A stretch of DNA of 64,000 nucleotides, from positions 107,976-171,975 of IMG/VR virus record IMGVR_UViG_3300036766_001364; one strand, 5' to 3'. The stretch is from a virus. Made by a program: the position numbers and the translations under genes. Below, piece by piece: positions 1 through 8,663 of the stretch. The notes under the pieces are model-generated. The model had not been told where the DNA came from. It saw nothing but the letters and a program-made list of their open reading frames with translations, and ran no database searches. The stretch's first letter is position 1. Each line of letters begins with the position of its first letter.

Positions 1-1
1 G

Positions 2-136
2 GCCGCGAGCGACGCGAGGGCGACGGCCGACCACGCGACCCTGAACGCGGTGCATGCGCTGACGGCCGACGTGCACACGATCAACGAGCGGCAGAGCGAG
101 ATCCTGGAGCGCCTCGACGCGCAGACGGGCGGGTGA
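2..136 (+). CDS. C-terminal end of a DUF1003-like membrane protein (partial)
   Basis: Only the last 44 codons are inside the window; the start lies upstream. The visible helical tail (ADHATLNAVHALTADVH, then INERQSEILERLDA) closely matches the C-terminus of the next gene, so the two are tandem paralogues. In that full-length neighbour the helix follows two membrane segments. The TGA stop overlaps the GTG start of the next gene (GTGA), which implies translational coupling. The tail is probably a cytoplasmic coiled coil. Function unknown. Confidence 0.6.
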   Translation, partial: AASDARATADHATLNAVHALTADVHTINERQSEILERLDAQTGG

Positions 137-582
137 GGCCGGTGGACGTCGGGCAGGCGAAAGAGCACAGCCCGGCCGCGGTGCGCCGCAGGGACGTGTA
201 CGTCGCGGTGCACGGCAACCACCACGTCGGCCAGTTCAACGCGCGCGTCGCGGTGGCGATCAGCAGGGCCGTCGGCTCGATGTGGTGCGCGTACGCCGTC
301 GCGCTCTGTTCGGTCCCGCTCGTCGCGCTGGCGCTGAAGACGGGAGACGCGCTCACCGTCGCGTGGTTCTCGGTCGGCGCGATCGACCTCGCGCTCCTGC
401 CGATCCTCCTGGTGGGGCAGAACGTCGAGGCGGCGGCCCACGACGCCCGCGCCGAGGCCGACCACCTCACGCTCACGGCGCTCCACAGGCTGACGGCGAA
501 CGTCCACGAGATCAACGAGCTGCAGACGAAGATCCTCGAGCAGCAGAGCGAGATACTGGCGCGCCTCGACGCCGGCGCGTAG
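133..582 (+). CDS. DUF1003-like two-TM membrane protein with C-terminal coiled coil
   Basis: 149 residues from a GTG start that overlaps the previous stop. Two hydrophobic segments lie at about residues 50-69 and 76-95. They are followed by ILLVGQNVEAAAHDARAEAD and a heptad-like helix to the C-terminus. Two membrane helices, then a QN motif and a charged helix, is the pattern of DUF1003-type proteins. It probably sits in the host inner membrane. It is a tandem paralogue of the partial gene before it. A holin-like, superinfection or ion-related role is possible, but nothing in the sequence decides it. Confidence 0.6.
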   Translation: MRPVDVGQAKEHSPAAVRRRDVYVAVHGNHHVGQFNARVAVAISRAVGSMWCAYAVALCSVPLVALALKTGDALTVAWFSVGAIDLALLPILLVGQNVEAAAHDARAEADHLTLTALHRLTANVHEINELQTKILEQQSEILARLDAGA

Positions 583-612
583 GTTTACTAGCGGCGTAGG
601 TTAGACCATGAT
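582..612 (+). promoter_or_regulatory. Class A promoter
   Basis: GGTTTA at 582-587, 19 bases, then CATGAT at 607-612. The next ATG (619) is 6 bases after the -10-like box, so its transcript may be leaderless. This is the weakest -10 of the class; an alternative TAGGTT lies at 597-602. Confidence 0.45.
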
Positions 613-618
613 GGGCGC

Positions 619-801
619 ATGGCGACTCGCGCCGGCGCGGCCAACCCATTCTACGGCAGGCACCACACCGTCGAGGCGCGCGAGCGCATCGCCGTCGCGC
701 GGCGCGGGCGCGCGCACGACCCCGAGGTGAGGGCCAGGATCTCGGCGTCGGTGAGGCTCGCCATCGAGTCGCGCCGCGCTGTCAGGAGCGGACCGCTGTG
801 A
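619..801 (+). CDS. Small NUMOD3 (homing-endonuclease-associated DNA-binding) protein
   Basis: 60 residues. NPFYGRHHTVEARERIA at about residues 10-26 is a good NUMOD3 motif, and a second, weaker repeat (HDPEVRARISASVRLA) follows. NUMOD3 modules normally bind DNA next to GIY-YIG or HNH nuclease domains. No nuclease domain remains here, so this is either the DNA-binding remnant of a homing endonuclease or a free-standing DNA binder. Its stop overlaps the GTG of the next gene. The ATG lies 6 bases after a -10-like box and has no Shine-Dalgarno. Confidence 0.65.
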   Translation: MATRAGAANPFYGRHHTVEARERIAVARRGRAHDPEVRARISASVRLAIESRRAVRSGPL

Positions 802-3584
802 CGGCGTTCTACGTGAGGAAGACCGGGGTCAACACGAACGGCGGGACGTCTCCGACGGTCCGCTCGACGGGCACCGACGGGCACTCTAACAGCAACACGA
901 CGTTCACAGCGGCGTCGGCTTCATGGACGTCGGCCGACATCGGGCACTACATCCAGGTCAACACCACGACCGTCTCGATCAGGAAGATCGTGGCCGTGCC
1001 AGACGGACAGACGTTGACGCTCGACTCTGCGCTCGGCACCACTCAGACGGGTAGGACGTGGACCGTCGGCGGGGCCTTCCTGACGCTGCAGAAAGCCGTG
1101 TTCGACCTGAAGACGGTCAACGGCGCGCCCGCGTCAGCGCAGGGCGACGTCGTGTACGTCGGTCCCGGCGACTATCGGTCTGACGCGTTCGTCGTGGGTT
1201 CTTCGCCCGGTCAGACGGGCCTAGTCCTGATCCAGGGCGACTACGAGGGCGACGAGACCGGAGACGCGCCGGGAGAGATCCAGCTCAGCAACGCGGATCT
1301 TCAAAATGCCACCGCTCTGGAAATCAGAAACGTGTCTTTTTACGGCAGCGGCGTGAACATCCGAATAGGCAACGCCGCCGCCGGCAACGTGTTCAGGTTC
1401 ATAGACTGCGCGTTCATATCGGCGGTCGGCGCCACCACTGGATTCCCCAACAGCAGCATAGGGCTCTTCAACGTCTTGCTCGGCGTAGCAGCCCAATCTA
1501 TGGGAGAGATCCTCATCGACCGCTGTTATTTCAGCAGCATAAGCGCGAGAGGCGGATCGGCAAACCCGTCGATCTACATAGGGTACAACGTGTCCGGCAC
1601 GACGACCGAATTCTCGTTGGCCATGACCGTTCGAAACACGATGATCCTCCATCTTCGCAACGCATCCCCTATACAGATAGCCTCTAGCAACGGCGCGACT
1701 GGCGCGGACAGCGCCATAAAGCTGTCGGATCTCACGGTGACTCATTGCACGTTCATCACCAGCGCTTCAGACACTGGCGTCGCCGGTGTCCTTCAACTTC
1801 TTTCGACGAGCGGCAAGGTCACGGGCGTGCCGACCAGGAACTGGAAGTTCTTCTACAACGTCGGGATAGTGGCTGGAGCCGGAGGCGAAGTCTACGGCAA
1901 CATCACCACCGGACAGATCACGGAGAACAACAACGTGTGGGCCGCGAACAAGGGCGCGGCGCCGGTCATAGGCGCGAACGTGACTGCCGGCGGCAACACG
2001 TCGCTATTGGCCACCACGGCGACGAACTACCCGTGGTTTCTATTCGGTCAGGAGAGGACTTACGGACAGTCGCCCAAGCCGTTCGGCACTCCGGTGCTTG
2101 GGATCTCGACGGCCATCGGGCTCGCCGCCGAGAGCACCGTGGCGTCTGCCGCTGAGGACGCGACGAGGGCGTCGAGGCCGTCGTCGGCGAAGGTCGCGAT
2201 CACGTCTGGGGCTCTCGAGATCCCGATCGCGGCGCGTGAGACCTCGACGGTCCGCACGGGGGCGAACGCGCTCAGATTAGACCAGAGCGGTTCACAAGAG
2301 TTCTTGCTGCCGGTGAACGCCGGTCAGACGACGATCAGCGTGTACGCCAGGTACGACTCGAACTACGCGGCGTTCAAGTTCGGCAATCAAGTGGCCCCAC
2401 CGCAGGTCGTCCAGGCGTCGGCGCCGACGAACATCGCCGTGCACCCGACGGGCAGATGGATCGCGATCGTGGGCGGGACCAACAACATCCTGGTCTACGC
2501 CCTCGATCCGTCCACGGGCGCGATCGGCGCGCGACGCGCGAGCCCGGCCACGATGCCGGCCGGCGGCGCGACCCACGCACAGTGGAACCCCGCCGGGACA
2601 TACCTCGCGGTGGCGAGCACCAGCAGCCCGTTCATCGAGGTATACCCGTTCGACCCCGCGACGGGAGCGATCAGCGACAAGGTCGCCAACCCGGGCACGC
2701 TCCCGACGGGTGCCGGGAACTCGGTCGCGTGGAGCCCCGACGGCGCGTACGTCGCCGTCACCCACACGACCAGCCCATTCATCAGCGCATACCCGTTCTC
2801 GACTTCATTCGGAACGAAGGTGGCAGACCCCGGCACGCTCCCCGCCGGCATCGGCCGCCAGGTGGCCTGGAACCCAGCCGGAACGTGCGTAGCGGTCGCC
2901 CACGACACGAGCCCGTTCGTCACCGCCTGGCCGTGGAGCGCGGGGTTCGGGACGAAGGTGGCGGATCCCGGCACGCTGCCGTCGGCGGCCCGGACGGCGA
3001 TCGCGTGGAGCCCCGACGGATCGTACGTCGGCGTGGTCGGGGGGACGACTCCGTTCATCGAGGTGTACCCGTTCACCACGGGCTTCGGCGCGAAGGTGGC
3101 GGACCCAGGCACGCTGCCGTCTGGGTCTTCCACCGAGGCGGGCGGCATCCAGTGGACGGCCAGCGGCAACTACGTCGTCAGGACGAGCAACAGCAGCGCT
3201 TTCGTTGAGATCTGGCCGTGGAGCGCGGGGTTCGGGACGAAGGTGGCGGATCCCGGGACGGTGCTCGGCGGCTTAGCCGGCGGTCTCGGCATCGTCGGCA
3301 AGGGCAAGTTCATCTTCAGCCAGAACGAGTCGGCCGCCGCAACCGCCTATTCGACGTTCGGATACCGGTTCAACCACGCCCCCACGATGTCGGTCAAGGA
3401 CGGGCTCGAGATCGGAGTGGCCGACGCAGAGACTCAGATGGTCGGCGCGGCGAACCAGTGGGAGCAGCTCTCTCTCGTGTTCACCGCAACGGCGGCGGGG
3501 TTCGTCACCGTCAGGTTGGCCGCCCCCGGGTCTCCGGGCAGCACGACTGGGAAGGCGTTCTTCGACGACTTCGCGGCCGCGTAG
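798..3584 (+). CDS. Virion appendage protein: beta-helix, beta-propeller and C-terminal jelly-roll
   Basis: 928 residues from a GTG start in a GTGA overlap. The N-terminus (YVRKTGVNTNGGTSP) is of a type common at the start of phage tail-spike proteins. Residues about 85-420 look like a right-handed beta-helix, with short beta strands and Asn/Gly turns. Residues about 536-825 hold at least six propeller blades, each with a WSPDGAYVAV-like strand, SPFIEVYPF and a GFGTKVADPGTLP linker. The last about 60 residues (from NQWEQLSLVF to FFDDFAA) resemble a carbohydrate-binding jelly-roll. A 44-bp stretch at 2927-2970 recurs exactly at 3213-3256, encoding part of two blades. Likely a host-surface-binding appendage; enzymatic activity is not evident. 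Confidence 0.7.
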   Translation: MTAFYVRKTGVNTNGGTSPTVRSTGTDGHSNSNTTFTAASASWTSADIGHYIQVNTTTVSIRKIVAVPDGQTLTLDSALGTTQTGRTWTVGGAFLTLQKAVFDLKTVNGAPASAQGDVVYVGPGDYRSDAFVVGSSPGQTGLVLIQGDYEGDETGDAPGEIQLSNADLQNATALEIRNVSFYGSGVNIRIGNAAAGNVFRFIDCAFISAVGATTGFPNSSIGLFNVLLGVAAQSMGEILIDRCYFSSISARGGSANPSIYIGYNVSGTTTEFSLAMTVRNTMILHLRNASPIQIASSNGATGADSAIKLSDLTVTHCTFITSASDTGVAGVLQLLSTSGKVTGVPTRNWKFFYNVGIVAGAGGEVYGNITTGQITENNNVWAANKGAAPVIGANVTAGGNTSLLATTATNYPWFLFGQERTYGQSPKPFGTPVLGISTAIGLAAESTVASAAEDATRASRPSSAKVAITSGALEIPIAARETSTVRTGANALRLDQSGSQEFLLPVNAGQTTISVYARYDSNYAAFKFGNQVAPPQVVQASAPTNIAVHPTGRWIAIVGGTNNILVYALDPSTGAIGARRASPATMPAGGATHAQWNPAGTYLAVASTSSPFIEVYPFDPATGAISDKVANPGTLPTGAGNSVAWSPDGAYVAVTHTTSPFISAYPFSTSFGTKVADPGTLPAGIGRQVAWNPAGTCVAVAHDTSPFVTAWPWSAGFGTKVADPGTLPSAARTAIAWSPDGSYVGVVGGTTPFIEVYPFTTGFGAKVADPGTLPSGSSTEAGGIQWTASGNYVVRTSNSSAFVEIWPWSAGFGTKVADPGTVLGGLAGGLGIVGKGKFIFSQNESAAATAYSTFGYRFNHAPTMSVKDGLEIGVADAETQMVGAANQWEQLSLVFTATAAGFVTVRLAAPGSPGSTTGKAFFDDFAAA

Positions 3585-3590
3585 GCGGCT

Positions 3591-6500
3591 GTGACAGACA
3601 CGAAGGGCTTCGACTTCTTCAGGGTCGGTGAACCGTACCCGGCGCTCGGCAGCCTGGGAGCCATCGGCTTTGACCTGTGGCGCGTCGGCGAGCCGCTCTC
3701 CGATTTCGTCTCGGCGCTGATCAACGTCAGCGGCTCGGCTGCGATCAACGTCGAGGCGAGCGGCAACAGCGTCAGCAGCGCGGCGGTCGTCCCCATCGAG
3801 CAGGGGGCGACGGTCCATTCCACGGCCCTGACTCCCGTCGAATGGGATCGCGCTGTCGCCGAGGCGGGCGCGTCGCCGATCGAGGCAAAGATCGAAGTGT
3901 CCGGTCAGAGAGCGCCGCTGATCGAGGCCGCCGACCGCGTCGCCGGGCTGTCTGTGACAGAGATCGAGGCGACCGGATATTCCGCCAGTGATGGACAGAT
4001 CAACCTCGAGACCGCGCTCTTTGGGCTCGCAGCGCTCCGCGTCGAAGCGACCGGATATACAAAGAGCGACGGACCGATCAACTTCGAAGCGCGCCGGTCA
4101 GAAGCGGCGACAGCAGAGATCGAAGTCGAGTCTCTCAGGCGATTCAGCGTCATCGTCGACGTCGTGGCGACGGCCGAGATCGGCGTCGAGTCCAGCAAGA
4201 AGATCGCGCCGAGCGCGGCGGGCATCCGCGTCGAGGCGAAGAAGACCGTCGGGCCGCAAGTTTCCATCGTCAGGCTCGAGTTCGGATCGGCCTTGACATT
4301 CCTGCACGTCCAGCAGACCGTCCGCTTCGAGCACCTCACCGCGCCGGGGGCGGTCGTCCGGACCGCTAGGGCCAGCTTCGAAGCGAACGCGGCGATGGAC
4401 CCGCCCGGCGCTGCGGAGGTGAGCCTCGAGATCGTGAACGCGATGAACCAAGCGCTCATCGCGACAGAGAGCGCCGCGGTCGTGACCCAACAGCTGAGCG
4501 TTCAGATCGAGAGCCTCCCGAGCAACATCGCGCAGCCTAGCGAGATCGCCGTAGAACAGCTCGAACTGGTGCTCGGCGTGGCCGTCGAGCAGATCGAAGC
4601 GGTCAACCTCACGCCGCTCGCTACGGAACTCGCCGAGATCAACGTCGAGTCGTTCAGGCGGGCCGGGACGGCGTCGGCTGCGCTCCCGATCGAGAGCCAC
4701 GCGACCGTCACGCGGGTCGCTGGCGTCAACATCGAAGCGATCCTCGCGCGCGCCGGCGAGACAGAGATCGAATCGCTCGCAGCCATCGCGGTCGCGAGGG
4801 CGACAGCGTTCGAGGAGACGACGGCCGCGGCCCAGTCGGCCGCTGTCGGAGTCGAGTCGTGGGGGCCACCGATCGACCAGCAGGCCGGCGTCCGGTTCGA
4901 GGTCCTCGGGCCCGAGATCCGTGGTCTGAGGAAGATCCCGATCGAGAGCCGCAGGTGGTCGATCCAGATCGAGTGGATGGAGGTCGTCACCGGCCTGGCG
5001 CTGGTCCCTATCGAATCCAAGGCGGTCCAAGGAACGACCGCCGAAGTGCCCATCGAGTGGCTGCACGCGGGCAACGTCTCGGAGACGCATGACCTGCAGT
5101 TCGAAGAGACTCTGGGAGCGTCTGAATCGAACGACGCTCCGCTTGAATCTACGGGGTACGTCGCCAGCGCTCTCGCCGAGCAGGTCGAATCGGTCGAGAC
5201 GATCGACGCCGCGCGGGAGTCAGCGTTCGAAGAGACGACGGCCGCTGCCGTGGCGTCTGAGGCGCTCGTCGAGTCGCTCGTTCAAGTGGACGGCGTTGAG
5301 TTCGTTCCGATCGAGAGCGTCGAGCTGCTGGGCGTTGCCGTCCAGATTGCGGTCGAGTCAGAGACCGAAGTCGCGACCGACGTAGACGAGCAGTTCGAGC
5401 AGTTCATCGCCGCCGTCGGGACGAACGAAGTCGAGATCGAGCAGCTCATCGACATCAGGGCGATGGACGTGTCGATCCCAATTGAGTCAAAGAGAGCGCT
5501 CGCCGTCGCTGGGGCCGCCGCGCTCGAAGAGACGCTCGCCGTCGCGCTCGCGCTCGACGCGCAGGTCGAAGCGAACGTCGCGGCCGATTCGATCTCCGAG
5601 ATCGGCGTCGAGGCGTCTCCCGGACTCGTCTCTTCGACGTCTGACGTCAACATCGAGTCTTTCGGACCGCTCGCGGCCGCGACCGTCGCCCCGCTCGAGT
5701 GGGACACCGGTCGCAGCATGCTCAGGCGTCCACCGATAGAGTGGCTCGCCGAGGTCTCTGCTCGGTCGGACATGCTCATCGAAGCGCGGGGGGTCGTCTC
5801 CGGAGCCGGCGGCGTCCAGCTCGAGGGAGAGCTCGCCGTCGCGCGACAGAGCCAGATCGGACTCGAAGAGACGCTCGGCGCTTCTCGAGCGGCGGCCGCA
5901 CCGTTCGAAGAAGAGGCCTCTGTCAAGAGAGCTCCCGTCGCGCCGATCGAGGCGCTCTCTCTGCGGACATTCATCGCGGCCGACCCGATCGAGGCTCTGG
6001 GACTCGCCGCGGGCGTCTCTGACACCGCGATCGAATGGCGACACGTGGTCGTCACAGTCGCGCAGCAGGGCACGGTCAACGTCGAGTGGGTCGCCCCCAT
6101 ATCGGACGCGCGAGCCGCCGATCTCGAAGCGCTCAAGGCCGTGCGCGGGCGCGCCGTCGAACACATCGAGTCGCGCGCTCCGGTGTCTGTCGCGGTCACC
6201 GAGCCAATCGAATCGACCGCCGCAGCAGCGCGACTGGCAGCGATCGTGATCGAATGGCGCACCGTCGGCGTCAGAGCGACCGCGCGCGCTCAGTTCGAGG
6301 TCGTGAGGGGACCGCGCGGGACCGCCGCGATCGGGCTTGAGTGGACGCGTCCCGGGTCGCAAACGCGCCAGTCTCCGCTCGAATGGACGATCGCAGCGAC
6401 GGCCGCGCCCGCAGCGAAGATCGAATCAGCGACGCCGTCGGTGGGACGGCGGGAGATCGACTGGGAATCGGGAGACGCTTCTGGACAGTTCGCCGTCAGG

Positions 6501-6623
6501 CAGGCTGAGCCGACGACGGTCGGCGAACTCATCGTGGACAGGCTCGTTCTCGGTGAACTGGAGATCACGGTCGTCACGGTCGGCCAGCTCACCGTCAAAG
6601 CTTTCGACGAGGAGGCGACATGA
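3591..6623 (+). CDS. Giant degenerate-repeat virion protein (phi-E-[S/A/W] repeats)
   Basis: 1,010 residues from a GTG start. A short N-terminal unit (GFDFFRVGEPYP, repeated as GFDLWRVGEPLS) is probably a virion anchor. From about residue 40 to 960 the protein is almost entirely a degenerate repeat of 14-18 residues with a core such as VPIESxAxV, INVEAS, PIEWL or AFEETTAAA: a hydrophobic residue, Glu, then Ser/Ala/Trp/Glu. There are several dozen copies. The regular hydrophobic/Glu spacing suggests a beta-solenoid or long fibrous rod (inference). The same repeat appears in the two following large proteins. The stop overlaps the next start (ATGA). No enzyme motif was seen. Confidence 0.65.
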   Translation: MTDTKGFDFFRVGEPYPALGSLGAIGFDLWRVGEPLSDFVSALINVSGSAAINVEASGNSVSSAAVVPIEQGATVHSTALTPVEWDRAVAEAGASPIEAKIEVSGQRAPLIEAADRVAGLSVTEIEATGYSASDGQINLETALFGLAALRVEATGYTKSDGPINFEARRSEAATAEIEVESLRRFSVIVDVVATAEIGVESSKKIAPSAAGIRVEAKKTVGPQVSIVRLEFGSALTFLHVQQTVRFEHLTAPGAVVRTARASFEANAAMDPPGAAEVSLEIVNAMNQALIATESAAVVTQQLSVQIESLPSNIAQPSEIAVEQLELVLGVAVEQIEAVNLTPLATELAEINVESFRRAGTASAALPIESHATVTRVAGVNIEAILARAGETEIESLAAIAVARATAFEETTAAAQSAAVGVESWGPPIDQQAGVRFEVLGPEIRGLRKIPIESRRWSIQIEWMEVVTGLALVPIESKAVQGTTAEVPIEWLHAGNVSETHDLQFEETLGASESNDAPLESTGYVASALAEQVESVETIDAARESAFEETTAAAVASEALVESLVQVDGVEFVPIESVELLGVAVQIAVESETEVATDVDEQFEQFIAAVGTNEVEIEQLIDIRAMDVSIPIESKRALAVAGAAALEETLAVALALDAQVEANVAADSISEIGVEASPGLVSSTSDVNIESFGPLAAATVAPLEWDTGRSMLRRPPIEWLAEVSARSDMLIEARGVVSGAGGVQLEGELAVARQSQIGLEETLGASRAAAAPFEEEASVKRAPVAPIEALSLRTFIAADPIEALGLAAGVSDTAIEWRHVVVTVAQQGTVNVEWVAPISDARAADLEALKAVRGRAVEHIESRAPVSVAVTEPIESTAAAARLAAIVIEWRTVGVRATARAQFEVVRGPRGTAAIGLEWTRPGSQTRQSPLEWTIAATAAPAAKIESATPSVGRREIDWESGDASGQFAVRQAEPTTVGELIVDRLVLGELEITVVTVGQLTVKAFDEEAT

Positions 6624-8266
6624 CGATCGCGTTCCGTGTCGCCTTGGGGTCGTCTGTCAGCTCGGGTTCGCCCGTGACGCTCGTGGTAACGGTGCCCGCC
6701 GGCGTCCAGAACAACGACGTCATGGTGATGGGAGTGACCGTCTATAACGGGTCGAACAGGTCTGTCTCGACCCCCAGCGGGTGGACGCTGCTCTCGAGGT
6801 TCAATCAGGGGGCGTTCGTCGCGCAGGTTCTCTTCTGGCGCAGGGCGAGCAGCGAGCCAGCGTCCTATAGCATCTCTATCGCCGGTTCGGGGACGACCTT
6901 CGCCGCTTCGGCGATCATCATCGCGCTGTCGGGAGCAGACACGTCTGCCCCGACGTCGGCCCAGTACGGCGGACAGGCCGGGCACGACAGCTCGAACACG
7001 ATCTCGGCTGGGTCGATCGGCGCGTTCGCCGTGAGGAACGGCCTGAGCCTCTTCTTCGCCTCAGCGGAGGTGGCTTCGGCGCGCACGCCGGTCCCGCCGA
7101 CGGGATACACCCAGCCCGCGGGCGGGAACGTCTTCGTAGCGCTCGCACAGACAGAGGTCGCGTACAAGGCGCTCTCGGCCGTGACGAGCGTCGGCGCACT
7201 GTCTGAGACGTGGGCGGGCACCACGTTCTCAAGCGTCGGCGGTCAGGTATTCATATTCGAGCCGCCCAATCCGATCGGCAATTCTGCGACGATCGGCGTC
7301 GAAGCGCGCGGGTTCGTGACGGCGGACGCCGCCGTCCCGATCGAATCGAGAGAGGGCGCGGCCATCGTCCCCGCGATCGTGAACTTCGAGTCGCTCGCTT
7401 CCACAGTCGCGCAGACGGCGCTCGCCGGGCTCGAGTCTCTCGCTCGCGCGCGTGACCAGAGAGCGCCGCCGATCGAAGCCATGGCTGTCGCGCGCCGCGC
7501 CGCGAGCGTCCTCATTGAATCGAAAGCGGGCGCGACCGTCTCCGCTCAGGCGAGGGCGAACTTCGAGTCGCTCGCCACGACGGTCGCGCGGACGGCGCTC
7601 GTCCCGTTCGAGTCGCGCCGGAGCGCGCGTCGCTCCGCGCTCTTGCCGCTCGAGGCCACTGGCTATTCGGTCAGAGACGCTCTGGAGAACGTCGAAGTTG
7701 TCGGTCCGGCCTCTAGCCCGATCTCGGTGGACGCGAAGTCTGCGCTGGAGGCGAACACCGTCGTCCGCACGGCGCTGACTGTGGTGCTGGAGGTCAAGCG
7801 CGAGACGCGCGCCGTGGCCGGCGACCAGATCGAAGTCGTGCGCGTCGTCGGCTCGCTGCTCAACGTCGTCCAGTCGGGCATACACAACGTTGAGGCGACG
7901 CGTCGACCCGCGCCAGACGGTGCGATCAAGATCGAGGCGCAGTCTCGACTGGCGACGATCCCGGCGTCGCGTCCATTCCCGATCGAATGGATCAGGCGGG
8001 ACGCCGTCCATCCCGACGCGCCGCTAGAGTGGTTCTTTGCCGGGATCGCGCCGGAGGCAGAGATCTCTGTCGAATCGGAGACGAGGGTCTCCCGAGCGGA
8101 CGGGCGCGCTTTCGAATCGCTGGTCTCCGTCTCCGCCTCGGCGAAGATCCCATGGTCGCGCGACACGACGCAGCCGATCCCACCGACGCGCCTCGTCGCG
8201 GCGTCGACTATCGAGATAGACAGGTCGAACGCCGGCCGAGACCTGGGCGTCGTCGACCGTCCCTAG
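6620..8266 (+). CDS. Appendage protein with N-terminal beta-sandwich and phi-E-S repeats
   Basis: 548 residues, ATG overlapping the previous stop. Residues about 1-210 form a beta-rich domain with the pattern NNDVMVMGVTVYNG, then TPSGWTLLSRF, then LFWRRASSEP. Domains of this sort recur in phage appendage proteins and are seen again in the 8664 gene. Residues about 218-545 are the same degenerate repeats (VPIESREGA, NFESLASTV, PIEAMAVARR) that fill the upstream protein. It is transcribed with its neighbours and followed by a class A promoter. Probably a distal piece of the same appendage. Confidence 0.6.
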   Translation: MTIAFRVALGSSVSSGSPVTLVVTVPAGVQNNDVMVMGVTVYNGSNRSVSTPSGWTLLSRFNQGAFVAQVLFWRRASSEPASYSISIAGSGTTFAASAIIIALSGADTSAPTSAQYGGQAGHDSSNTISAGSIGAFAVRNGLSLFFASAEVASARTPVPPTGYTQPAGGNVFVALAQTEVAYKALSAVTSVGALSETWAGTTFSSVGGQVFIFEPPNPIGNSATIGVEARGFVTADAAVPIESREGAAIVPAIVNFESLASTVAQTALAGLESLARARDQRAPPIEAMAVARRAASVLIESKAGATVSAQARANFESLATTVARTALVPFESRRSARRSALLPLEATGYSVRDALENVEVVGPASSPISVDAKSALEANTVVRTALTVVLEVKRETRAVAGDQIEVVRVVGSLLNVVQSGIHNVEATRRPAPDGAIKIEAQSRLATIPASRPFPIEWIRRDAVHPDAPLEWFFAGIAPEAEISVESETRVSRADGRAFESLVSVSASAKIPWSRDTTQPIPPTRLVAASTIEIDRSNAGRDLGVVDRP

Positions 8267-8296
8267 GTTTCTGGACGGACCGTCTGGAGGTAGGTT
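8266..8296 (+). promoter_or_regulatory. Class A promoter
   Basis: GGTTTC at 8266-8271, 19 bases, TAGGTT at 8291-8296. The element begins inside the TAG stop of the upstream gene. The next ATG (8304) is 7 bases after the -10-like box, which suggests a leaderless transcript. Confidence 0.6.
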
Positions 8297-8303
8297 CTGA
8301 ACT

Positions 8304-8663
8304 ATGCCAAGTGAACGTTTCCCCGAGGGAACTACTGCGAGGTTCCTCTACACGCTTCGAGACAAGCAGCGTCGCGTGATCGACCTGACGGGGGCCCAAC
8401 TGACGTACGCCGTATACGCGGAGGATGCGGCTGTGACCGGTTCAGTGCCGCCCGCGTTCACTCCCAAAGAAGTGGGATCGGGAGTCGCTCTCGTCAACGC
8501 GGCCGGCGGAGTGATCAGGATCGACTGGGACCCGGCCGAGAGCGTCGATCGGGCGGGCATATACGATTGGGAACTGCAGCTGCTCGAGTCGAACGGCGAC
8601 AAGTGGCTCGCCGGTGAGGGGAAGGTCGTCATCAGGCCGGCGCGCCGCCTGGACACGGCGTAG
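8304..8663 (+). CDS. BppU-like N-terminal domain protein (upper baseplate/fibre type)
   Basis: 119 residues. The pattern F-P-E-G-T-T-A-R-F then LRDKQRRVIDLTGAQLTY, followed by GGVIRIDWDP and AGIYDWELQLLESNGDKW, is the beta-sandwich layout of BppU-type baseplate or fibre domains. The 15389 gene has the same layout, so the two flank a block of giant appendage genes. It probably links appendages to the virion. The ATG has no Shine-Dalgarno and sits just after a class A promoter. The next gene starts directly after its TAG stop. Confidence 0.6.
   Translation: MPSERFPEGTTARFLYTLRDKQRRVIDLTGAQLTYAVYAEDAAVTGSVPPAFTPKEVGSGVALVNAAGGVIRIDWDPAESVDRAGIYDWELQLLESNGDKWLAGEGKVVIRPARRLDTA

Noticed and set aside
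8270-8284. Palindrome GACGGACCGTC as terminator
   Set aside because: The loop is one base and it lies between the two boxes of a class A promoter, so it cannot form a normal terminator hairpin.
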